64,000 nucleotides of DNA, from contig JBNGIO010006373.1 of the NCBI GenBank assembly GCA_049999805.1, positions 217,172-281,171 of the forward strand, written 5' to 3'. This stretch comes from Folioceros fuciformis. Taxonomy: Eukaryota > Anthocerotophyta > Anthocerotopsida > Anthocerotales. Made by a program: the position numbers and the translations under genes. This document shows positions 9,901 through 17,889 of the stretch, one piece after another; position 1 is the first letter of the stretch; each line of letters starts with the position of its first letter. The notes below the pieces were generated by a model. It was not told the origin of the DNA. It made no database searches and worked only from the letters and a program-made list of their open reading frames with translations.

Positions 9901-11141
9901 ACAGCTTGGCCACGAAGAATGTCGTGACATGGAATGCCCTGATTGCTGGGTATGCTCAGCAAGGACTCAGCCTCGAGGCGCTTGTAGTGTATGGAGAAAT
10001 GGAGGAGTCGGGCCTCATTTTGGCTGACGATGTTACTTTTGCTTGCATTCTGAAGGCCTGTGGAAGCAGTGGTGCCTTGCAGAAGGGCAGACAGCTGCAC
10101 TCAGAGATCGTCGAAAGAGGACTGCTGGATAACGTAGTGTTGGGCACCTGCGTGGTGGACATGTATGCAAAATGTGGTGAACTGGAAAAGGCTCGCCAGG
10201 TTTTTGACAGCATGAACACAAAGAATGTGGTGACATGGACCGCCCTGATATCTGGCTATGGTACCTGTGATGAAGGTCGCAAAGCACTAGCTTGTTTTGA
10301 GGAGATGTTAGTAGTCGGTATTCAGCCTCACGAGGCCACTTTTACCTGCCTCTTAGCAGCATGCAGTCACGAGGGCCTGGTCTCCGAAGGTCGCAAGCAC
10401 TTCGATTCCATGGCCGAACAGCATGGTATCAAACCTACTCTTGAGCATCACAATTGCATGATTGATCTTCTTGGTCGTGCAGGCCATTTGGATGAGGCTG
10501 AGAAGATGCTATTGTCGTGTGAGGACCAACGTAATGTGGTGGGCTTGACAACTCTGTTGAATGCCTGCAAAAGTCACGGGGATATAGAGAGGGCCGTGTG
10601 GTGTTTTGAAAGAATTGTTAGGCTGGACCCCCACAGGGCGTCTGCGTATGTGCTCATGGCCAATGCCTACGCAGATGCAGGTCGGTGGAGCGACGTAGAC
10701 AGAATTGAAACACAGAGAATTTTAGCAGGGGCTCACAAGAAGCCTGCAGTTGCGACCATTGAGGTGAACAAGCAGGTAGAGAGGTTTCTGGTGGGAGAAA
10801 GGAGAGAGGATATTGCGTCGAAGGCAGAGAGCACGAACGCGCGTCTGAAGCAGGAAGGAGGCCACGTACCTCACACAAAGCTGGTGTTGAAGCCACTGGG
10901 CGAGAAGGAAAAGGAAGATGCGCTTTGTGGACATGCTGAGAAACTGGCTCTTGCGTATGGCCTCTTGAACACTCCGAGTGGGACACCTCTGGTGGTAACG
11001 AAGAATCTACGAATGTGCAGTGACTGCCACAGCTCCACGGAGATCATGTCAAGGCTTGAGCGGAGAGACATCGTTGTCAGGGATGGGTACCGGGTCCATC
11101 GATTCGCGGCTGGTTGTTGCAGCTGTAAGGGTCGACCGTAA
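6990..11141 (+). CDS. PLS-class PPR protein with N-terminal OSB-type PDF motifs and C-terminal DYW:KP domain (1383 aa, intronless)
   Basis: Probable organellar RNA-editing factor. Residues about 42-240 hold two tandem copies of a module resembling the PDF motif of OSB proteins. The second copy is well kept: W..FFLDP..WWD, then SPDFRRK, LW, KPAWV and LVSLD..M. From about residue 270 to 1180 there is a PPR tract of S-P-L triplets with seven VDMYAKCG-type S motifs spaced exactly 306 nt apart. E1/E2-like repeats follow (to about 1250), then a 134-residue deaminase-like domain. That domain starts KKPAVATIEV where a PG box would be, has the HAE zinc/catalytic site (about 1315) and the C..CH motif (about 1344), and ends in GRP, not DYW. 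KPA plus GRP defines the DYW:KP subclass linked to U-to-C editing. The start matches that of the paralogue at 14338 (M.T.WQPD). An organellar presequence is expected but not obvious. Confidence 0.93.
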   Translation: MATAWQPDQLWVQETAVCAGILRGAPALLVLGSELLPNRASRFRSVRIPALPPLTKFVGGDGLCTDGGCQEQLWQQPTVWWGSRRDEEGSPGKGSWEVGLWVKPESGDEKVVSLDMHMGRGASPCESFSGGETGSGRGEESEVGDKWSSVRSPVLAVPGKCVGGDGVSDDGRRLKQQEQEQMWEQFFLDPSMWWDRRGGKKSSRSPDFRRKGSGEVLWLNSMFKPAWVDEKLVSLDFRMGGHGVSPSKASSPGDWGGGRRAGSEMGVVTAVNVMAFCQQGRLVEAVGALECLAHTDFSVSQSLFYTVLKLCTAKKDLVMGRRVHDLTVKVGYESDAYLGNHILRMYACGGSLQEAMGVFSRVAKPTAFMWSSIISAYAKHGKPKEAIQLYHEMRRSGVKADAHVFVAALQACAFAFDLESGREVHSDVLHSGIPANLFVANCLVDMYAKCGKLEDARQVFDSMASKDVVTWNALIAGYAQQGLGHETLLVYGQMEQEGPLLANHVTFASLLKACASVGALQKGRELHSQIVERGLLDDVVLGNCLVDMYAKCGELDNARQVFDSMATRDVVTCNALIAGYAQQGLGHEALVVYEQMEQEGLLLADDVTFACLLKACAGTGALQKGRELHSQIVKRGWVDDVVLGNCLVDMYAKCGELGEAHQVFDSLATKDVVTWTALIAGYAQQGLGHEALVLYGQMEQEGLLSANHVTFACLLKACASTGALQKGRQLHSLIARRGLLDNVVVGTCLVDMYAKCGELEDARQVFDSLATKNVVTWNALIAGYAQQGYGQEALVVYAQMEEAGLILADGVTFACLLKACGIAGALQKGRQLHSLIVERGLLDDGMVGTCLVDMYAKCGELEDARQVFDSLGTKNLVTWTSLIAGYVQQGLGLEALVVYGQMQEAGLILADEVTFACLLKACASTRALQEGRQLHLQIVDRGLLDDVVVGTCLVDMYAKCGELEDARQVFDSLATKNVVTWNALIAGYAQQGLSLEALVVYGEMEESGLILADDVTFACILKACGSSGALQKGRQLHSEIVERGLLDNVVLGTCVVDMYAKCGELEKARQVFDSMNTKNVVTWTALISGYGTCDEGRKALACFEEMLVVGIQPHEATFTCLLAACSHEGLVSEGRKHFDSMAEQHGIKPTLEHHNCMIDLLGRAGHLDEAEKMLLSCEDQRNVVGLTTLLNACKSHGDIERAVWCFERIVRLDPHRASAYVLMANAYADAGRWSDVDRIETQRILAGAHKKPAVATIEVNKQVERFLVGERREDIASKAESTNARLKQEGGHVPHTKLVLKPLGEKEKEDALCGHAEKLALAYGLLNTPSGTPLVVTKNLRMCSDCHSSTEIMSRLERRDIVVRDGYRVHRFAAGCCSCKGRP
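7113..7740 (+). repeat. Tandem duplication of the PDF-motif module (about 312-nt period)
   Basis: Residues 42-145 and 146-250 of the PPR protein align: FVGGDG at residue 57 matches CVGGDG at 161, LW...VVSLDMHM matches LW...LVSLDFRM, and both end in a glycine/serine-rich spacer. The period is about 104 codons. Copy 2 keeps every key PDF-motif residue. Copy 1 has lost the FFLDP and PDF positions but stays open in frame. The paralogue at 14338 has a single copy. Confidence 0.8.
8298..10260 (+). repeat. PPR array of 306-nt units, seven near-identical copies
   Basis: The ATG of each MYAKCG motif lies at 8325, 8631, 8937, 9243, 9549, 9855 and 10161, which is exactly 306 nt (102 codons) apart every time. 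One unit is an S motif (about 31 aa), a P motif (36 aa) and an L motif (35 aa). Within units, differences concentrate at the RNA-code positions (N or T at residue 5; D or N at the last residue) and in a few short loops. Confidence 0.95.
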
Positions 11142-11784
11142 TAAGAACAAGCCTATTCTCAAGTCTCTGTACGCCAGAGATTTGCTTCTTCCTTGCAGCC
11201 GAGTTTGCTTGCCTGATTTGCATCCCTGTCCAATTTGATCGCATACTCTGGTGTCTGGACCCTTCCATCCAGTTGCGGGACTTGGTACCAGCATGGAACA
11301 GTTCGGTGATCATGGCCGAAGCTTCTTGCTGAGGGAAAGCACATCCTCAGAAGATCAGGGTCAGGACGTCGAATTTGTTTCGTAAGCGATCACGATCACA
11401 ATAGCTAGCACATGCATCAGACTGGGGGTTAGACACTGCCTTGTCCGTTAACTTTCTGCATTGATATGCCACTACCACAACGTGATGATTTCCTCGCCGT
11501 TGGAGGTCTGATGCTCCTAGGTAGACAAGTAGGAGCCGCAACTCATGAAAAGACTGCATGTTATAGATTTGTAAACTACGTATTCTTTTGAGACGAGAGA
11601 TGGGGTGAGCCCGTGTACCGACATGTCCTTCGCAAGACTGGCTCTAACTCAGCTAAAACAAAACAAAACGAGACTCGTGAAGGACTCCGCCAGATGTTCA
11701 GTCCACAAGAAGCAGTACCAGCTATCTACCAGAGTTCTTAGAACACAATTCCGACCCGTATTTATTCCGGGAACGAGAAGCTTA
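11142..11784. other. Intergenic region between convergent PPR and NOG1 genes
   Basis: This holds the 3' flanks of the plus-strand PPR gene and the minus-strand NOG1 gene. No coding, RNA or repeat signal is recognised. Confidence 0.6.
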
Positions 11785-13803
11785 CTACCTTCGTTCTGTC
11801 TTGCCTGTTGACCGCTTGCCAGAAAACAGATGTTTCGGTTTGGGGTTGTACACGACTCTATCACCTTCACCCTTCCTGGCATCCTTGTTTCTCTGCTTGT
11901 GAGCCTTCCTGGCCAGCTTTATGGCCTTGGTCTTCTGAGCAGTGTCCTTGAAGCCCTCTCCAGGCTGGGCCTCAAAAACAGGACGTGAGCGAGATCTGGA
12001 CCTTGTCTTCAGTCTCTTGCTAGGCTGATCGATGTCCATGGCATCCACATCCTCGGTAGCCGTACTCACTGACCTATCTCTCTTCCTTCCTCTCCTGGAG
12101 ACAGACCTACTTCGAGCTCTCTCAATGGCCGCACTTGGATCTAAGCCTAGGGAGCGAAGGTGTCTCCCCATTTTGTCAGTGGACAACAGACCATCTCGAT
12201 CTGCTGTCCTTGGCAGTACAGGCCTGCTGTGACCTACAGTTTTCTTTGATCTATGCTCCAATAGCAACTGCTTCTTCCTCCTCCGAATCGCTGCAAGAGC
12301 CTTCTTCTCCTCTTCGGTGAGTTCTTCTCCATCTTCCATGTCCTCATCTTCACCCTCAGCTGCCTCACGGGCAGCCTCTTCCCGCTCCAACTCATCGAGC
12401 CTCTGCAGGATGTCAGCATCCACAAAGTCTGCAATGTTATGACCATCAACGATCTCAGGCACGATGTCATCCTTCCAGCTGTCATCCAGCAGCAAGTAGT
12501 GCTTGTGGAGATTGGCAGAATACACTCCAGCACCACCATGCTTGTTCTCCAGGTCCCTTTCGAGTACTCTGCCTTGAGATACAGATACACCTTTAGCCTG
12601 TGCGTCCAGCACAGCCTGCGGAATGCAAGGTGGTCGATCCTTCGCATCTCTCGCCTTTGGCATTGCCACATGGATCCTATTCAAACAATCATTCATTTTC
12701 TTCGATTTCATCTTCACCTCCACTCTTTGCTGAAGCAAACGCTCACATGCTGCATTTTTTACTGCTATCACCCCCTCCTCTGTCAGGGTGCTCATGGTCA
12801 TCAAACAACCCTCCTCGTCCAGAGAGCTAGAGTCAGCAAACACCCCTGCCGAACACCTAGCAGCCTCCCTCCTCATGTCACCAAGAAGCTGCCTCTCATC
12901 CTCAGACAGCATCTCCAAGGGCTGCAAGTCGATCTTGTTGCAGGCAACCAACACAGGTTTGTTGGCAAACAAGGGCTTGATGCTGTGGAACAGAGCAGCC
13001 TGCTGTGCTAGAGAATATCCACATGCCCCAGACAGATCACAAACAAAAAGCACAGCCGCACGGAGATGGGCAAGTGCAGTCACACTCAGCATTTCGATGG
13101 TATTACGGTCCTCCAGCGGATGATCCAGAATGCCAGGGGTATCAATCACCTGCCATCTCAGATATTTATAATCCGTGTGACCTACAAACAGGGATTTAGT
13201 GGTAAATGCATACGGCTGCACATCAACATCGGCCCTCGTTATCTTGTTGATGAAGGAACTCTTCCCCACGTTCGGATATCCACATATGAGAATAGTCCTC
13301 GTGTTAGGGTCAATGGAAGGGAGCCGTGACATATGCTGCCTAACCTGCTCCAGGTAGGCCAGACTAGGGCCAATCCTCTTCATCAGCGTGCACATCCTTC
13401 CCAACGCTGCCTTCTTCAGCTGCTTGCACCGGTACAACGAATCTCCATACTTCAGCAGGCGGACATAATCCTTGGCAATCTTCTCCACCAAATTCCGAGC
13501 AGTGTTCACTTGCGCCAGAGCAAGCTTATAGTGATCTTTATCATACAAGACGTTCAACAGATCACCATAGAAAGGATGGATGTCATCAAGGCGGGGGAAG
13601 TCGTCTATGATGGTGCTCAGCTTGTCATGAAAGGTCTGCTGAGTGAACTTCACCTTGCGCATGTAGAATTGACGGATGCGATTGATCGCGTAACCTTTGT
13701 GCACCACCGTTGGTGTCTGCCGCTGGGTCCGGGAGAGCACGATGTCCACAAAATCCTTGCCCGTGGGTACCACCGTGATCTTCTTGAAGTTGTAGAGCAC
13801 CAT
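11785..13803 (-). CDS. NOG1: Nucleolar GTP-binding protein 1 (NOG1), 672 aa, single exon
   Basis: NOG1 is a GTPase that joins late nucleolar pre-60S particles and occupies the peptide exit tunnel region during large-subunit maturation. The protein is full length for the family. It has the helical N-terminal domain (about 1-165), then a G domain with G1 GYPNVGKSS (175-183), switch threonines in YAFTTK (about 198-203), G3 DTPG (221-224) and G4 NKID (289-292). The C-terminal half is acidic around 470-490 and then highly basic with RSRSRS-type runs (about 560-672), as expected for a nucleolar protein. The start MVLYNFKKIT is the conserved family N-terminus. There is no intron, unlike most genes in the window. 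It lies antisense between two plus-strand PPR paralogues. Confidence 0.97.
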   Translation of the reverse strand: MVLYNFKKITVVPTGKDFVDIVLSRTQRQTPTVVHKGYAINRIRQFYMRKVKFTQQTFHDKLSTIIDDFPRLDDIHPFYGDLLNVLYDKDHYKLALAQVNTARNLVEKIAKDYVRLLKYGDSLYRCKQLKKAALGRMCTLMKRIGPSLAYLEQVRQHMSRLPSIDPNTRTILICGYPNVGKSSFINKITRADVDVQPYAFTTKSLFVGHTDYKYLRWQVIDTPGILDHPLEDRNTIEMLSVTALAHLRAAVLFVCDLSGACGYSLAQQAALFHSIKPLFANKPVLVACNKIDLQPLEMLSEDERQLLGDMRREAARCSAGVFADSSSLDEEGCLMTMSTLTEEGVIAVKNAACERLLQQRVEVKMKSKKMNDCLNRIHVAMPKARDAKDRPPCIPQAVLDAQAKGVSVSQGRVLERDLENKHGGAGVYSANLHKHYLLLDDSWKDDIVPEIVDGHNIADFVDADILQRLDELEREEAAREAAEGEDEDMEDGEELTEEEKKALAAIRRRKKQLLLEHRSKKTVGHSRPVLPRTADRDGLLSTDKMGRHLRSLGLDPSAAIERARSRSVSRRGRKRDRSVSTATEDVDAMDIDQPSKRLKTRSRSRSRPVFEAQPGEGFKDTAQKTKAIKLARKAHKQRNKDARKGEGDRVVYNPKPKHLFSGKRSTGKTERR

Positions 13804-13856
13804 CGCGCTCCAACTTTTCTCCCCCTAGCCTGCGGGAGTAGTCAATCTCCCAGAGG

Positions 13857-13879
13857 CGGTAGGCTGCCCCAGCCTACCG
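13857..13879 (-). promoter_or_regulatory. Perfect 10-bp hairpin just upstream of NOG1
   Basis: Ten-base arms (CGGTAGGCTG and its exact complement at 13857-13866 and 13870-13879) flank a three-base spacer, 54-76 nt upstream of the NOG1 start codon. It could be a hairpin in the 5' leader or a palindromic site at the transcription start. The structure is exact; any function is inferred. Confidence 0.55.
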
Positions 13880-13896
13880 TGTTGCTCCGACACATC

Positions 13897-13907
13897 AATA
13901 TATATAG
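13897..13907 (-). promoter_or_regulatory. NOG1: TATA box candidate for NOG1
   Basis: The minus strand reads CTATATATATT about 95 nt upstream of the NOG1 ATG. A start site 25-30 nt downstream would fall at about 13870, inside the inverted repeat at 13857-13879. Assigned from motif and position only. Confidence 0.45.
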
Positions 13908-13956
13908 TCTCCTCTACACAGAACCCTATCATATTTTCAAAATAAAATAAAAATAA

Positions 13957-14100
13957 TTAGCAGTTGCCCCTGAGATAGAATCCAGTACCCCCTTCCTTTT
14001 CGACCCTTTGCAGCAGTGTGGAAATAGCAACGATATCCTTAATGTTCTCAAGGTTGATGAATCCTTGCTGCGTCCGTCTAATCTCGGCCAGGGGCTCGGC
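13957..14100 (-). pseudogene. Unidentified coding-like fragment
   Basis: One minus-strand frame reads like real protein: about 45 residues containing LAEIRRTQQGFINLENI, IVAISTLLQRVEKEGG and GFYLRGNC, then a stop at 13957. An in-frame stop lies a short way upstream of this stretch, and no start codon or clear splice partner is visible, so it looks like a terminal exon remnant or a 3' exon of an unrecognised gene. I do not recognise the family. Confidence 0.25.
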
Positions 14101-14337
14101 AGCTGGGAAGGGTATGGTGCGGCGGTGTAATTCTCAGGGCTAAGCAACAAGCAGAGGTGACAACGGTGAAGGTCTGAACAGCAGCAGGGTTCTTGTCACT
14201 TGCAAGCTCCACGGAGCGCAATCTCACCCAAGGTGGTGGCGATGTCCGGGTTCCTCAAAGAGAAGTGCGACAGCAGTTTGGAGATGATATTACCCTTGCA
14301 CTGACAATTTGCAGTTGCAGCTCCACGATAGCTTACA

Positions 14338-17300
14338 ATGGAAACTATATGGCAACCGGATCCGTTGTCTATCCAACAAATTCCGTGTACTGGGATGCTA
14401 GGACGAGCTCCCGCTCACCTTGCCGTGTATTGTCAGCCGTTGGGAAGTCACCAAGCGTCCAGGTGCAGCAGTGTAAGGAATGTGGAGCGATTTTCCAGCG
14501 ATTCTGACCCCCAGTCTCAAGCCCTGGAGGAGGAGCTACTGTGGCGACAGTTTTTTCTGGACCCTGCCATGTGGTGGGATAACAGGCGAGGTAAGGATAG
14601 CTCGTCTTCGCCGCACTTCCGGCGGAAGGGGTCCCGCCAGGTCCTCTGGGTAAACAGCATTTTCAAGCCAGCTTGGGTGGAGGAACAGCTCGTTTCTTTG
14701 GATATGCACATGAGTCATACTGCCTCTCTTTCGAAGTCCAGCTCTCCGGACTATGGTAGGCTTGCAGGGTCGTCGGAAGTCGGGGTGGTAACGCCTGTAA
14801 CCGTGAGCAATTTTTGTCAACAGGAGAACCTTGCTGAGGCCGTGGGAGCGCTGGAGTCTCTTGCGCACACCAATTGTCATGTTTCTCAGTCTCTCTTGTA
14901 TACTGTCGTAAGGCTATGTGCGGCGAAGAAGGATCTGGTGGCGGGGCGACGAGTGCATCATCTCGTAGTTAAACTTGGGCGCGAGTCCGATGCGTACTTG
15001 GGGAACAATATCTTGCGCATGTATGCGGGTGGAGGGAGGCTCGATGAGGCGATGGATGTGTTCACCAGAGTGGGGAAGCCGAATGCCTTCATCTGGTGTT
15101 CCATAATCTCCGCCCATGCTAAACATGGGAAACCTAAGGAGGCCATACAACTGTACCATGAGATGCGTCGCTCAGGTGTGAAGGCGGATGCTCACGTGTT
15201 TGTAGCAGCCCTTCAGGCCTGTGCTTTTGCTGCCGACTTGGAATCCGGCAGAAAAGTGCACTATGATGTGGTGCACAACGGCGTCCCTCCTAACTTGTTT
15301 GTTGGCAACTGCCTGGTGGACATGTACGCGAAATGTGGCGAACTGAAAGATGCACGCAGGGTTTTTGACAGCTTGGCCACAAAGGATGTGGTGACATGGA
15401 CGTCCCTGATTGCTGGGTATGCAAATCATGGGNNNNNNNNNNATGTGGTGACATGGACGTCCCTGATTGCTGGGTATGCAAATCATGGGCTTGGCCACGA
15501 GGCGCTTGTCCTGTACGACCAAATGGAACAGGACGGCTTCATTGTGGGTAATCATATCACTTATGCTTGCCTCCTGAAGGCCTGTGCAAGCACTGGTGCG
15601 TTGCAGAAGGGCAGGGAGTTGCACTCACAGGTTGCAGCAAGAGGACTTTTAGATAGCATGCTTGTGGGCAACTGCCTGGTGGACATGTATGCAAAGTGTG
15701 GTGAAGTGGAAGATGCGCGCACGGTTTTTGACAACTTGGCCACGAAGGACGTGGTGACTTGGAATGCCTTGATTGCTGGGTATGCACAACAAGGGCTTGG
15801 CCAAGAGGCGCTTTCTCTGTATGGGCAAATGCAGAAGGAAGGCCTAGTTGTGGAGAGCTGTGTTACTTTTGCTTGCCTTCTGAAGGCTTGTGCAAGTGCT
15901 GGTGCCTTACAAAAGGGGAGACAACTGCATTCTCATATTGTGGAGAGAGGGCAGCTAGACAACATTATCGTGGGCAACTCCCTGGTGGACATGTATGCAA
16001 AATGTGGCGAACTAGAAGCCGCACGCCAGGTTTTTGACAGTTTGACCACAAAGGATGTTGTGACATGGAATACTCTGATTGCAGGGTACGCACAGCTAGG
16101 GCTGGACCAGCAGGCGCTTCTTTTGTATGACCAGATGCAGCAGGAGGGCCTGGTTGCGGGTAACCATGTTACCTTTGCTTGCCTTCTGAAGGCTATTGCA
16201 AGTGCTGGTGCCATACGGAAGGGGAGGCAACTTCATTCTCACATTGTTGAAAGAGGACAGCAGGATAACATACTTGTGGGGAACTGCCTTGTGGATATGT
16301 ATGTAAAATGTGGCCAAATGGAAGATGCACGCCAGGTTTTTGACCACTTGGGGACAAGGGATGTAGTGACATGGACCGCCATGATTGCTGGGTATGCAAG
16401 TCATGGACTTGGCCAAGAGGCGCTTCTCCTTTATGCTCAAATGGAGCAGGAAGGCTTTGTTGTGGGTAACCATGTCACTTTCGCTTGCCTTCTGAAGGCG
16501 TGTGCAAGCGCTGGTGCATTACAGATGGGCAGGCAGCTGCACTTACAGATCGTGGCAAGGGGAGGACAACTAGATGACATTCTCGTAGGCAATTGCCTTG
16601 TGGACATGTATGCAAAGTGTGGTGAAGTTGAAGAGGCACGTCGGGTCTTTGATAGCTTGGCCACAAAGGACGTGGTGACATGGAATTCCATGATTTCTGG
16701 ATATGTACAACAAGGTTTGGGCCAAGAGGCGCTTTTTCTGAGTGAGCAAATGGAGCAGGAGGGCCAGATTGTGGGGAACGACTTTACTTTTGCTTGCCTT
16801 CTGAAGGCCTGTGCAAGCTCAGGTTCCTTACAGATGGGCAAGCAGCTGCACTCAAGGATTGTGGAAAGAGGACAGTTAGATAACGTAATTGTGGGCAACT
16901 GCCTGGTGGACATGTATGCAAAATGTGGCGAACTGGAAGATGCACGCCGGGTTTTTGACAGTTTGACAACAAAGGATGTGGTGACATGGAATGCCCTGAT
17001 CGCCGGGTGTGGTACTTGTGATGAAGGTGATCACGCTTTAGCTTGTTTTGAGGAAATGTTGAACGCAGGTATTCAGCCCAGTGATGCTACTTTTACTTGC
17101 CTCTTGGCAGCATGCAGTCACTCGGGACTGGTGAATGAGGGTCGAAAGCACTTTGATTCTATGGTGGAGCGTGGCATTAGACCTACTATTGAGCATTACA
17201 ATTGTATGATTGATCTTTTTGGGCGTGCAGGCTATTTGGATGAAGCAGAGAACATGTTATTATTATGTGAGAGCCAAGGCAATGTTGTTGGGTTGACGTC

Positions 17301-17889
17301 TTTACTGAATTCCTGCAGAAGGCATGGGGATGTATTGAGGGCGACTCGGTGTTTTGAGAGTCTGATTAGACTGGAGCCTCAGGATGCATCTGCATATGTG
17401 CTGATGGCCCATGCCTATGCAGATGCAGGTAGGTGGACCGATGCAGGGAGGATTGAAAAACAGAGAATGGTAGTAGGGGCCATAAAAAAACCTGCCGTGG
17501 CAGGTATTGAGGTGGAGAAGCAGGTACACACTTTTGTGGTGGGAGAAAACAGAGGTGATATTGCATTCAAGGTAGAGAGCGTGAATGCACGACTGACGCA
17601 GGAAGGGGGTCACGTACCACACACAAAGTTGGTCCTGAAGCCTCTCTCTGAGAAGGAAAAAGAAGATGCACTTTGTGGGCACGCCGAGAAGCTAGCTCTA
17701 GCTTTTGGTCTCTTGAACACTCCGAGTGGTACTCCTCTGGTGGTAACGAAGAATCTACGCATGTGCAGCGACTGCCACAGCTCTACTGCGATATTGTCAA
17801 GGGTTGAACAGAGAGACATTGTTGTAAGAGATGGGTTCCGGGTCCATCGATTTGCAGCTGGATCTTGCAGTTGTAAGGGTCGACCGTGA
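14338..17889 (+). CDS. PLS-class PPR protein with N-terminal OSB-type PDF motif and C-terminal DYW:KP domain, paralogue 2 (intronless, contains assembly gap)
   Basis: A close paralogue of the gene at 6990 with the same start context and the same architecture. It has a single PDF module at residues about 64-125 (W..FFLDP..WWDNRRGK, then SPHF replacing SPDF, LW, KPAWV, LVSLD..M). A PPR tract follows with six 102-residue S-P-L units, then E-like repeats and a KKPAV...HAE...C..CH...GRP C-terminus. It is presumed to act in plastids or mitochondria on a different RNA site, since its code positions differ (S motifs all N-D; P motifs T-N, N-S or N-N). The reading frame passes through ten Ns at 15433-15442, flanked by a 47-nt direct duplication that is probably an assembly artefact; the true protein is then 19 codons shorter than the nominal 1183. 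It sits downstream of NOG1 and upstream of MDN1. Confidence 0.92.
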   Translation: METIWQPDPLSIQQIPCTGMLGRAPAHLAVYCQPLGSHQASRCSSVRNVERFSSDSDPQSQALEEELLWRQFFLDPAMWWDNRRGKDSSSSPHFRRKGSRQVLWVNSIFKPAWVEEQLVSLDMHMSHTASLSKSSSPDYGRLAGSSEVGVVTPVTVSNFCQQENLAEAVGALESLAHTNCHVSQSLLYTVVRLCAAKKDLVAGRRVHHLVVKLGRESDAYLGNNILRMYAGGGRLDEAMDVFTRVGKPNAFIWCSIISAHAKHGKPKEAIQLYHEMRRSGVKADAHVFVAALQACAFAADLESGRKVHYDVVHNGVPPNLFVGNCLVDMYAKCGELKDARRVFDSLATKDVVTWTSLIAGYANHGXXXXVVTWTSLIAGYANHGLGHEALVLYDQMEQDGFIVGNHITYACLLKACASTGALQKGRELHSQVAARGLLDSMLVGNCLVDMYAKCGEVEDARTVFDNLATKDVVTWNALIAGYAQQGLGQEALSLYGQMQKEGLVVESCVTFACLLKACASAGALQKGRQLHSHIVERGQLDNIIVGNSLVDMYAKCGELEAARQVFDSLTTKDVVTWNTLIAGYAQLGLDQQALLLYDQMQQEGLVAGNHVTFACLLKAIASAGAIRKGRQLHSHIVERGQQDNILVGNCLVDMYVKCGQMEDARQVFDHLGTRDVVTWTAMIAGYASHGLGQEALLLYAQMEQEGFVVGNHVTFACLLKACASAGALQMGRQLHLQIVARGGQLDDILVGNCLVDMYAKCGEVEEARRVFDSLATKDVVTWNSMISGYVQQGLGQEALFLSEQMEQEGQIVGNDFTFACLLKACASSGSLQMGKQLHSRIVERGQLDNVIVGNCLVDMYAKCGELEDARRVFDSLTTKDVVTWNALIAGCGTCDEGDHALACFEEMLNAGIQPSDATFTCLLAACSHSGLVNEGRKHFDSMVERGIRPTIEHYNCMIDLFGRAGYLDEAENMLLLCESQGNVVGLTSLLNSCRRHGDVLRATRCFESLIRLEPQDASAYVLMAHAYADAGRWTDAGRIEKQRMVVGAIKKPAVAGIEVEKQVHTFVVGENRGDIAFKVESVNARLTQEGGHVPHTKLVLKPLSEKEKEDALCGHAEKLALAFGLLNTPSGTPLVVTKNLRMCSDCHSSTAILSRVEQRDIVVRDGFRVHRFAAGSCSCKGRP
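15295..16995 (+). repeat. PPR array of 306-nt units, six copies
   Basis: MYAKCG/MYVKCG motifs start at 15322, 15685, 15991, 16297, 16606 and 16912. Spacings are 306 nt, except 309 for one unit with an added glycine codon and 363 across the N-gap. Subtracting the 10 Ns and the 47-nt duplicated flank restores exactly 306. Confidence 0.95.
15433..15442. other. Assembly gap (10 N) with duplicated flanks
   Basis: The 47 nt before the gap (from ATGTGGTGACATGG to the CATGGG just before the Ns) are repeated exactly in the 47 nt after it. This is the signature of two overlapping contig ends joined without merging, inside a repetitive gene. Confidence 0.9.

Noticed and set aside
8200-10300. Long minus-strand open frames across both PPR arrays
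   Set aside because: Regular shadows of the repetitive PPR coding strand, recurring with the same 306-nt period.
14193-14507. Short plus-strand frame overlapping the start of the second PPR gene
   Set aside because: No homology, and the PPR frame starting at 14338 matches the paralogue's N-terminus.
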